Of a stretch of DNA of 64,000 nt, positions 37,201 through 49,200 are shown piece by piece. Under the pieces are notes generated by a model. The model saw only the letters and a list, made by a program, of their open reading frames with translations, was not told the origin of the DNA and searched no databases. Source of the DNA: Elysia marginata (Eukaryota > Mollusca > Gastropoda > Plakobranchidae); NCBI GenBank assembly GCA_019649035.1, contig BMAT01005695.1, forward strand, positions 210,389-274,388. The letters are read 5' to 3'. Both the position numbers and the translations under genes were made by a program. Numbering within the stretch: position 1 is the first letter of the stretch; each line of letters opens with the position of its first letter.

Positions 37201-40200
37201 CTTCACCGTAAAAACCTGGTTCACATTCACATTTGTACTCAGTGTCTGAGAGTGGAAGGCAAGTGCCACGGCCAGGGATACAATTGGAAGCTGTGCAGGG
37301 GTCAAGATTCTGACCACACGAGTAAAAATGAGAGAAAAATCGCATCAAAATTAGGAGTGGAGGGAGACAGTCCTATACACCGATATGAATAATGAGATAT
37401 AACAGACAAAGAGACAGACAGAAAAAAAAACAAAACAAAACAAACTTGAGAGACAGATGAATTGACTAAAAGAAAACTAAATTAACTACTGTTGTGTAAT
37501 AATCAAAATATAAGAAATTACATGACATAAAACTTATCTTGTATTGTGTTCTCCTTGCGGTGCTCGTGCTGCTTAGCTTCTATGATCTGAATTCATGGAA
37601 CGGAACAGTGTTAGACTTTAGGCACTGACCATTGGCTCATTCAGAATTAATAAGTCTTTCAATAATTCAAGTGCGTTGCGGGCACAACAAACAAAAAACA
37701 AAGCACATAACTTCTAAGCATGACATTTCACCCGCTCACAGCTCATACAGTATTTTTAGAGTTATTGCGCTTCCACCGTTAAGGAAACTTTTTTATATTT
37801 GGAAACCCAGGAAAATACACCTAAAACAATTTTTACATCCGTCTTACAATTCGCACTGCTCTAAAGGCTGGTCTAAAAGCAATATTTCCTTTGATTTCTT
37901 TTTTTTTTATTGAATTTAACAAAATTTTCTTCTACCTCACAAAAATCTCCCGAGAAACCGACGAGGCAGTTGCAAGAGTAAGAGCCGTTGTTGTGCATGT
38001 TACACAGAGAGCCGTGTTGACAGGGGTTGGGAGAGGTCAAGCAATGGTTGTAGTGCTCACAGCGGTCACCCACATAGCCATCTGGACAGTCACACTGGAA
38101 GCTCTTGTGGCCCATGTACTTACATCTGTCGTGTTGGTCATACATAGAGGAAAGTTCACAAATTAATTTTCCAATAAAAAAGTGCGTAGTTACATTATCT
38201 TGAGCTAGATCATCAATAGTTTAAAGTATTTACTGTAAATTGGAATAAGCCCATTCGTTTTTTAAAGTGAAGGTTTTCGTGGAAAAAAATCGCATTATAT
38301 CCATTTTGATACTTTACTTTAAAACATGTTATTTTTATAGTGTCTTTAAGTTAAAATGTCATTTTTATGACTAAAATGGATATAAGAGCCTTTTACTGAG
38401 ATAAATACAGGGACATAAAAGTTTAAAAAATTCCACAGTTTTGCCCCTTTTCCTATTGTTTTCATGGCTTAAACGAGTTTTGTTACGAAACCTTTCAATT
38501 CTACTTTTGATAAATCTATGACAAATTTTACGAAGCTGAAACAAAAGTCAGTGGGCTCAACTTTCAACAAAGATACGAGAGGCTGCCGAGACGACTCAAC
38601 TCGAGGCTGAGACGCGGAGAGCCAAAAGTCAATTAAGTCAAAACAGAAAAAGAAACCTGCGGACATATTCGAGCAAAGTGAAAAGAACTTGTAAACTAAC
38701 AGCAATATATCTAGCTTAAAACTACAGTTACAGCTCTAAAGTTACACATTTTTGAAAATGAGAATGTTCATTTCTTGCTGCTTCGACTTGCTTCCACGAA
38801 ACAGGGGAAGGTAATAAAGTTATTCTCTATGTAAATATAATAGGTGATTTTAGTATAAGCATTCCTTTAGAAATGAAAATTTATATGAATCAGACAAAAA
38901 ATGAATTTCTGCGTGGTCCCGGCCTTACCCTCCCCCTTGGAGACAAGGTGAAGAGTCGCATTCGTTCCAGAACGTGCAGTTCTCGCCGACCCAGCCTTTG
39001 TCACAGTCGCAGGTGTAGGCATCAGGGATTCCTCGTGGGTCGTGCATGCAGGTACCATGACCAAAACAGGGGTCTCTGTAGTTGCAAACTGAGAATCCGT
39101 CCTCAACACACTGTTGAGTATAACCTGGGAGGGGTGGGAGAAATTCAGTCAATAGCACTGGAAAAAGTGAGAGATGGCGAAAAAGAAGAAGCAGAGAGAG
39201 AGAGAGACAGAGAGACACAGAGAGAGAGAGAGTGAGAGAGAGAAAGCACGGAAGAAAAGAAAATAGTTCAGTTGTCGGGTAAAAGAAAAGAAAAATTGTT
39301 ATAAGTATTAAGAGCTAAACGGCATCATTATAGTCAACAAGTATAAAAAGACGACGAAGAGTTGGTTAGAACTTATTGAACCGATGTTTGATAAAACCGC
39401 TAATAACGATTCCAAAACGAATGCAACAGAGTTCAACTCGTGAGAAAATTTCCTTTTTGTCCTACTAACTTCAAAAGATGCTTAAACCATGTAATTTTAC
39501 TAAGATCAGCCGGTAAACCACAGGACAGCAGCTTGAGTTCAGTTTTGTTTGTATCTAGGCAAACGACATGCCAGAGATATTGAGCAATTTTGCTGATGAC
39601 ACTAATAGGTTTTCCAATGTGACGTTCAGTTCTTCCAACCATTACAGGTTGATTTATGATATGCACTTCAAAAATGGCCAAGTAGTTGGTTGTTACGATT
39701 CAATGCAACAAAATATAAAGTCACGTATCTGGGTTAATCAAACAGTCAGTTCACTTACAGAATAAAAGAGAGTTCTGGACTGGTTTCACTAAATAGAAAG
39801 GCTTGGTCGTTTATATGTCGACACTAAATTTAAGTTTAGTGGAAATTGTAAAAAGTTATTTAAAAAAGGCTAACAGGCTAGTGGGCCTCATTTAAAGGTC
39901 CTTCGACAACCTTGATAAACTAGCATTCATTATAAAAGTCTAGTTAGACCACACCTTGAATGTGGTAACTGCGTTTGGTCGCCTGTCAACAAGGATTATA
40001 CCCTAATGGTAGAAATATACACCTTAGGGCTACTAAAAGGCTCCCATGCATGGCGAACTTCTGTTACAAATATAAAATGAATGCTCTTGACCTTCCGAGT
40101 CTTATATACCGGCGACTTAGATGTGATCTAATTGAGGCCTTTACGCTCACTAACGGGCAATACAGTGTGAATGTGGAAGATCATCTCCCGCATATGTGTG

Positions 40201-43200
40201 ATACAAGAACAAAAGGTCACTGTTACGAAATCATTTAACAAAGCAGCTGTCTCGTTTATGTTAGAACTTCTTTGGCTCTAGGTTCACATATACATGAAAT
40301 AGCTTGATATAAAGCATGGTCACTGCCGCGCATTGAGCTCAAACGCCTTTACATACAGCATCAACGGTCTCCTCGGGGGCATGCAACACGAGCTTCAATT
40401 CAATTCAATTCAATTTCTTCATTGTCCATATTGGCACATTGNNNNNNNNNNNNNNNNNNNNNNNNNNNNNNNNNNNNNNNNNNNNNNNNNNNNCTCTCTC
40501 TCTCTCTCTCTCTCTCTCTACATTCCTCACACTAACTTCCCGATTTCTTTCTCTTCCAACAACCTATTTAACATAACAGAAACAAGGCATTTCAAAAGGA
40601 TTTCATAATGTTTCACAACAGCCTTACAGCAGATGGCATAAATGATTTCCTATCACGTTCAGTTTTGCACTTCAAAAGAAAATGCCTAGCTGATCCCAGA
40701 TATTTATAAGCATTAACAGTTTCAACAGTTTCATTTTATATACACAAAGGAATCAAAGGATCCTTCACTTTCCTAAAATCAATCACAAGCTCTTTCGTTT
40801 TAGCTACATTAAGTATAAAAAAAAATGATTTTCGCACCAAGCTTCAAACCAGGCAACAGATTCCCTCTAGTGATATTCGTTGTCCTTTATTAAACCTTGA
40901 ATACATGTATCATCTGCAAACTTTGTCAAAGCCTTTCGCCCTCTATTTGACACTTAATTGTGTATACCGTGAACAAGAAGGGCGACAATACTGCCCCCTG
41001 GGGCTTCCGACTTCAATTAGCGCTTTAATAGCCTACTGAGAAGGCGGTCGGCTTTGAAAACATTAGGATTATCGACGAGCCTAAGACCCTTACTGATGGG
41101 TATTTCTGTATTCTTGTTTAAAGGTGTTATGATAACACACAAACACTGACCTATGGCAGTCTTGTTGAAGCGCAGCTCCTCAACGTGGTCACTGTCGGCG
41201 CCGCCTTGGCCGGAGATTTTCACGGTGAACCTGTAAGAGGAGTCAAGCTTGGTGCCCTGAGCTGTGTAGCAAGTTTCCTGGTGGCCCTCTAGCCACGGCA
41301 TTATCTCATTCCTGTCACCGTGAGCGGGGGCATGAGGGGTTGGAGACATTGGGGGATGAGAAATAAGATGACGATTGATATATCAAAACTTAAGTAAATG
41401 ACGGTTAGGATAGCAACTTGAATGATGAAAGCAATACTTATAACATCATCATCTAATCTCAAAAACAGTAGTTAATATCCCCCCCCCCTGCAAAAAACAT
41501 GATCTTGTAAAAGAAACTTATGGTACTCAGAAAAGTCACTTTATTTCTTCTTAACGACAACGCCCGTGAAACAAAATAATCCCAATCTAATTTACACAGA
41601 TTCTCCATAAAGATCTAGGAACAAACGCTCTACAAATTAGTTATTGATATCAGAGACACACGCAGAGTTCCTCCTGTTGAATATGAGTGGCATGGAAGGA
41701 GAGTTTAGGGAAACGAACAAAATTGATTCTATCAATAGCAACAGCTTTTCAATTTAAAAAATATATATAATTCTTCAACTTCGAAGGAACTACCGGTCAT
41801 AATTTTGTATTATTGTGACAAAAGAGACGTTGCTTTTCTTTCATATTTATCGCAGTTTTACCTTTCATTTTGCTTGTCTCCCTTGAACGAGAGATTATAA
41901 CCTGGAAACTGGCGTTCTGGCATTGGGTTCTTCCAACACAAAGTGGTGCTGTTCTTTGTGGCAGAGAAACAGAATGTGTCAGGCTCTGAAGACAAAACAA
42001 CGAATGCAGGAATACTGGGCTTAAAATTATTTTTTACGATAACAAGATACGATACACTTTGGCATGAAGATTGGCGATAAAGAAAATGGCGTATAGGTTG
42101 ACTATATTTAACATTCAAGCGTAGAAACAATTTAAAAGATACGCACCATTCGGACGGCACAATCAACAACACACTTATAATGTTTTAAAGTTTTAGAATT
42201 GAAAAAAATTCGATGTTTCAAATTCAAATTAGATGTGTTCATAAGACCAAAATTTCTCTCAATCAGTCTGTTTGAAGAAATCGCTGTCAATTCAACACAC
42301 ATGCAGAAGATCACACATAAACAAAAAAAAGTTTTGTCCGCTTCATTTGTTGGATTGTATATAATTTATGTTGAATCTTGATTTAAAATCTAGATTAGGA
42401 GTCTAAAATTTTGATTTACATAAAGAAATAGGCTCAGATAATCTAGATTTGGAGCTCGATATAATAGTACGATATCCTGGTCTAGAGTCAGTATTAGCTC
42501 TACATCTGATCTAGACTAGGTTTTTAGCGCTATTTTTCCTTTCATTTTAGGCTCTGCGTCTCATGTATCCTTCTGTTTTATCCTTAGGGTCTGGGCTCTA
42601 CGTGTAAATTTACGTAATTTATGAAGGTCATCAGTTTCACTAATCGCTGTCATTCAGTTGTTTTTTGTTGGTTTTTTTTGTTAAGTTCTTTTTTTACAGT
42701 TCTTAATTCGTTGAGTGCGATCCCTTGAAATATCGGGAGAAATATTTTCACTCCACAATTCTATTTGATGTGATTGTGTAAAGTCTAGAAATTGTATTGT
42801 TACAGTTTTTGTTGGGTACTGTACCTTTTGTTCAGACATGTTTCCTATTCGTTTATCTCGTTTTTGGGTCATGTTCTGTATTGTTTAAGGTAAGAATTAG
42901 TACCCACACTTTCATTTTGCATTTCATAGGGATGCTTTAAACTTTGTTCTATTCGTTCTCTTTTTTAATCTACTAGGTTAAGATATTAAGCCTTTGATAT
43001 AAAGGATTTGCACTCAACGGTCAAAAAAAGAACCAAACAAAAACAAAACTAAATGACAAATTATGCAAACAAAAGTTTTAGTAAAAATTTGACCAAGTAC
43101 TCAAAAATACCCATATTCTTGAATCCGTCGTCATCGCATGTAGACTCATTTTGTGGAAGCGCTTTTCTGTATTTTTTGTATTGGTAAAATGTTGTGGTTT

Positions 43201-46200
43201 GATTAACCAAATTCTGTTAAAAGTCATCATCAATATTGAGGGATGTTCACTCTGAAGAGGCCATCGGACCCTACAATAAACGACTTTCAACACAAGTCAT
43301 GTTTTGTGCAACCATCGCACAGTCTTTTGTTGGTATTTTTTATTTTATCTTACTCAATGAGTGCATGCTATTAGCATCGTCTTAGTTGTTCAGCATTTCA
43401 GATTGGAGAGAAAGCGCTAAAACTGTGTCTACTTACGTTTGATTTTCAGAACGTCAACAACCACAGAGACCGTGGCTGATTTTTGAGGTGACCCAGTGTT
43501 TACGGCTTCTATCAGGAATTGCAAGTTGTGGTATCTTTCGGGCACTTCTCTCTCCAATGTGAGAACCCCTTGCCGGGATATACTGACGTAGTCGAGGAAA
43601 TCAGACTGCAAAGAGAGACAAAGATACTTGACACATTTGAAATTAATTTTCCAAGCAAAGCTATGATCTCGTCAGAGTGTTAGTGAATGGTAGAAGTTTT
43701 AAAACGTTTGTTGCATTATATTATTGAAATTCCTGTTGGATCTGAATGGTCAGCCATAGAGCGAGCAGACTGAGATACGACGTAATGTAAGCTTTGACTC
43801 ACATTGTAAGGAAATTTAACTTGTGTTAGATATGTTTACTATAAGAAAAGTCATGTGCCGTATGAGAATAAGATAGATGTAATCCCATGAAATTTATTTT
43901 CATATTTCGTGCATTTGTTCAGTTGTGATTCACATTTGTCCTCCAGGTCTTCAATAGTGCAATTTTTTTTCTGGAAAATAAATATCCGTGGATTTTGCAT
44001 TTGCTTGTTTTAAAATATACTACGCGAAATAAGCAGTTAACACCCATACTTGTTTTTATACTTACCATAGTTTCGAGTCTGAGCCTGAATATCACTTCTT
44101 TGTTGTAGATCTTCGGATCTTTGTCGAACACCTTGATTCGACCGATGGTTTCCCCTACAGCCCGACCGTAGATCTGGAACTTGTAGTCATCAAACTCAAA
44201 CGCCGGCCGAAACAGATTCTCTTCCGATACCACTATTTCCACGTACTTGTAACCGACCTAGAAAATAAAACCGGAACTGGTCGGTTATTCGATTACTCTG
44301 GCGCGTGGGGTGGGGGAGATATTTGTATTTGCTCTGTAATTAACGTCTAAGTTTATGATAGATTTACTAATTGCCTGTTTAAAAACCTGGCATTGAGTTT
44401 TAGCTGATGAAATAATGACACACAATTGAGAGTGAAACCTGGGTTGTGACTTTCCGTAAGACAATTGTAAGCAAGCACTTCAATTTTATTTCTTATTGAG
44501 ATTGTGAATTTAAATCGTTTAAAGGCTAATGAAATGTGGGCTAACCCAGGTCTTATGGAAGGATTACCCATATTTTAAACTTTATATAAAATAAATAAAT
44601 GGAAAATTAGTAGCACAGCATTGTCAGTTGTTTTTTAACGGGAATCTTTTACTGTAATGACAGTGAGCCGGGAATACTCGTTAGAAGACGAGACAACACT
44701 GTGGTCTATTATGTACTTTTGTAAGTTTCAATTGGAATATGAGAAGGGTATTTTATAGCCTCTGTAAAAATATTTGCATCGAATTAGACTTGGTCATTTT
44801 TGGAGGGGAGAACTAATGCTTTCCTTTTCAAATCCCACGTCCCCTAGAAACGTTTAAAAATGAAAAAAGGATTCACGACTTTTTATGTGGGTAACTGTTG
44901 GACCCAAGAGAATCCTGTTTATCTGTTATTTAAAAGAAAACTTTGAGCTTTCCTAAAACTGATATACACCGGGTATATTAATTCACTATTTTACCTAGAG
45001 GTGGATTTCACCTGCATCACCTTGCTATCCAGTTTGTGAGCAATACAGATTGTGCTAAGTGCTTCGATTTCTTTTTATAATTGAGATGTGGCTAAAATAA
45101 AAGTAGTTTCGCACCTTTTTTTCACAGGACAGTGTTGAAAAAACAAGACATTTCCCGGAAGTGTAGTCTTTTTTTTTATAGAAACGAGTATTTCAGAAAT
45201 TTCGACCCAGCTGCTATTGTAAATAATTAGTAATTATAAAGCCCTCAATCTCTTGCTGGGCCTAAGCAGGGGGCCTAAGTAGATTTAGACTAAATAAAAA
45301 TAACTGAAAAAACTAGATCCCATTCTTAACCCGACCAAGATGAGATTTTTACATTAAAATTTACAATATAAAGATAACTCAGAAATAACTTCCCCGAAAT
45401 ATACAAAAGGTTTTCTCAGTCTATTTTTTTAACGAAAAAATCCTGTAGTGACCATAAAAAATAATCCCGACTCTAAACTATTCTTTTTTTTTAATCAAAA
45501 TGACCATGTGTTCGTAAGTCCCTAGCGCCTGTTTAACTTTGACAAGCTTCACTCCACCTAAACTTGGCGTCGTGTCTCTCATTCATCCAAATCTTTTTTT
45601 TTTCTTGTCTGTTTTATATATCCACCCCTCAGCTCTCCCCTTTTTCCTCCTCCTCCTCTCTCTCCTTCCCCTTTCTCTCTCTCTCAAGGAAAAGAAGGGT
45701 CAATCTATCAGATAACACTAAAGACTGTATGAATTCGGGAAGACAGCCTCAGCTTCACCCTGCTTGATATTAAGTTACAGGCCCGCAATTACCTTTTTCT
45801 TAGGCAGAGTTCATAATTATCAGTTCTATTCAAAACCACGAAGCAATCCCTTTTTGTCTTCCTCTATCTTACTATGTATCTCTGTGAGTCTCTTTTCATC
45901 CATCTCTCTTTATTTGTTTTTTTATGAGGAAAATAGCAAAATAAGAGTATAAATCATTACCTTGTTTCCACTCTTTCCAACCACCATCAATCCAAGTTTC
46001 TTTCCCACCACAAAGTTGATATCTCGTCTCGTCTTGATATAGCCAGTAGCGTCAATATCAAAGAAGATGGCATCGCTGCTCTGTTCCAGGCTAAAGCGTA
46101 TTACTTCTTCACCTAGGGACAGATCATGTGTGGATATCTCAATTTTTAAACTTACTGTATGTGCGTGTGTGTTTTAAGTAAGCAGTTTCAGGTTAAGTTA

Positions 46201-49200
46201 AGACATGTATAATATATTTACAATTATAATCTTTAAGCTATAGTTTAAAAACCTATGACGCTTACATTGTTAATGAAAATTGCAGTTTGAACTTGTTTGA
46301 AGTTTATTTCTTACACTAATTTGTAGGTAAAGTTGTATCATTATCTCTGAGACTTAGAACTCTAGCTGCCCGTTAATCCAAATTCTACTTATATGCCACC
46401 AGAAGTTTTACTAGTAATCGATGTTATCATGTGAACCACTAGAACCACCATCATTCTTCTTCACTTCTGTCTTATATCTCTATCAATAATTATCTAATTC
46501 ATCCTCTTCCTCATCCACTACCAACTCTTCGTTCTTTTCCTTCTTCTAATCAGCTTCAGCATAATAATAATCATTAACACAATCATAAAAAAACATCATC
46601 ATCCTCAACACAATCAGAACCACTCGGAAAAACGTCTCCCTTTACCATTGTCATAATTTTTCTCAACATTTAGTTCCTAATTAAAATATCGTAATTTTTT
46701 CCCTGTGCTTCCTATTCTTCTTGTGACCCGGTTTGATTAGATCATTATAATATAATATTATAACTTCTTTTGTTAGTTTATGATGTGGGACACGAGACAT
46801 TGGTAAAAAAAAAAAATTACTTCTTACATCATGTTTGTGGTTAGGCATCCTGGAGTAATTTAAAAAAGGAAAGCATGCTGTGAGTAATATTATTCGAGCA
46901 TCGCTAAATCCTACGCTCCAGAGAGTCGCGAGGTAGCACTTCCCCATTCCCAGTCCATAAGGGACTATCCAGCGTCACCGCGGGGCCAAAAATTTTAAGC
47001 TCAGTCTCGTGCTATGGTGACTTTGTTAGTCGTTAATTTGCTATTCTATTCTATTCTAGTGTTCTGTTTAAATAAGGTACCATTGGAGGAGATATAACGG
47101 GAGGAAGGGGTCTTAGACTCAGAGAGAGGTGTGAAGAGGGACCAAGAGAAAAGGTGAGCGAGAGGGTGAGAGAGAGAGTGGGAAAGATAGAACCGGACCG
47201 AGAAAAAGAAAGGGGGTGGGGGAGAGAAAGGGTGAGGGTTTTAGCTGGACTTGAGGGTGAGAATGTTTAAATATATATCCTGTAGGCCTAAGTATTTTTG
47301 AGATTTCTGATGTTCTAAAACATTATTTCTTCGATGATGTCCCTTTTATTGGGGCTAAAAAGTCTGGCTGTGATGTTTAGGGCGTTTACGGCTATAGGCT
47401 GCATCTTTTTTTTGCATAGTTTCATTTTGTTTCTAGGATCGCTTAGGTAAAAAAACCAATATACATTTGGGTTGAGACCTGGGGTCCTACCTTGCCATCG
47501 GACCTAATATTTAAGTCAAAGTGGGGAAGGCAAGGATCTACTGTGGTCGATCAGGTCACCATATATGGCATATTCTGTGCCAGGATTGTTTGGTAAGCGA
47601 ATCCTTTTCTTTTTTTCTGACTTTTTGTTCGCATATTTTCCCATTTTGGCTCTTCGTTTTTTTTTTTTTTTGGCAGTTGGTTCGCTAAGGAACCCAGCTT
47701 TGAGGGAGACCAATGTTTATTGGCAACTATGCAGTTGTTTTTCTGATGGGTCCAGTGCGCCAAGAAGATTTACTGAGCTGGGTGGTATATAGGGAGAGGT
47801 AATTAGTATGGAATAAAGATTATTGCTTTTTTGTAGGGTGTGAGAGTTGCTTAGAGGTAAACAGACGCGGTGGTTAAGGTAGGTAGCAAGGTGTTGATTC
47901 ATCGAGATTTGACATAAGAAGACAAAGAAGTAATATAAGGAGGGGTACGTAGAGAGGGGAGCACTTAGCAGAGCGAATAAGAGGTAGTTATTGGTTATTG
48001 CTAAGGCTGCTATTCTAACGAGACTGGCTTTTAAAATATCGTAATTAACAGGAAACCAAACACCGATAAGACAAATCGAAATGAACCCAAGAATCCAGTA
48101 GATGCACAGATGAAGGACACAAGTCGAAAAAAAATGATTATGACAATCACCGAACTTGAACTTATAAGCGAAACGTTTAGATGTACTTGTTTTGCATTTT
48201 AAATATACTGCTTTATAAATTGAAATTCGGTGATTGGCATGATCATACGTCTAATAGCACTTCTAATAATAATAGTTTCTATTTTATTATTATTATTATT
48301 ATTATTAATATTATTATTATTGTTATTATCATGATCATCATTATTGTTGATTATCATTATTTTTTTTTACTATTATCATTATATTAACACATACCAGTAA
48401 TAACAATAAAACACCACTCTTGTTATCATCGCCATTAACAACACCGACAAAGCGGATCTTTACACCTACCTGTGAGTGTATTCACTCCGAAGATCTGCAT
48501 AACCACAAGTCCTGGGCCTGCACCGCTGTAAACTCGACCTGGGTGGTTAGATAGACTCATTTCGACAATCACCATGGGACCTTCAGGCTGGGCCGTGACC
48601 GTGAGCGCTACCCCTTGACCTAAACGCGGTAAGATGGGATGGGCAAACGTGTGGCATCATAAAAATGAGAAGAGTCGACGGGTTATGACATTTATAGGTT
48701 TATGCATGGTGTGAACGATGCTTATAATTATAGTCCAAACACAGTGAAAAGATTACGTTTATATCTTGATTATAATTAGAGTTATTGCGTTAAGAAGAAG
48801 GAGGTCGATGAGAATGATGCTGAGGAAAATAGGAAAAATACACACTATATAAATATTTTATTATAAAACTGATTTTAATAGATCACCACCCAGTCCTCTA
48901 CTATGATTATCCATTGCCAGTCACAAGTTATTTTCCTTGGTTTTATAGTTCTTAATTCAGATATCACTGCCAGTCGACTCGTTTTGTATTGCTGCTACAC
49001 AATTAGTAGCGATGATACTCATGTTAAAAAACGGGCTTACGTCTTAAAATATCATAGGAAGTGGTGACTCACGAGAGCAAAACCCAAATCTACTCGCTTG
49101 CAAGGGGCAATAAGGTTACGTTTTTGTCTTTAAAACAGCTTTATCAGATAACTACAAAAAGCACATAGTTTTTTTACGTCGTGTGCTACTTGCGAATTAA

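Larger units (their letters stand above)
39125..41150 (-). other. Receptor intron 7, two LINE fragments in opposite orientation
   Basis: 2-kb intron that begins (sense direction) with the LINE at 40392-41030, then the opposite-strand LINE at 39540-40262, then a (GA)n tract at 39187-39245. Confidence 0.85.

Noticed and set aside
43437-48619. Calx-beta repeats (ADGRV1-like receptor)
   Set aside because: The motifs F-x-I-D-x-x-T-G-x-I and A-x-N-x-G-x-P-x-x-S are those of cadherin repeats, and the length per repeat (about 100 residues) fits cadherin.
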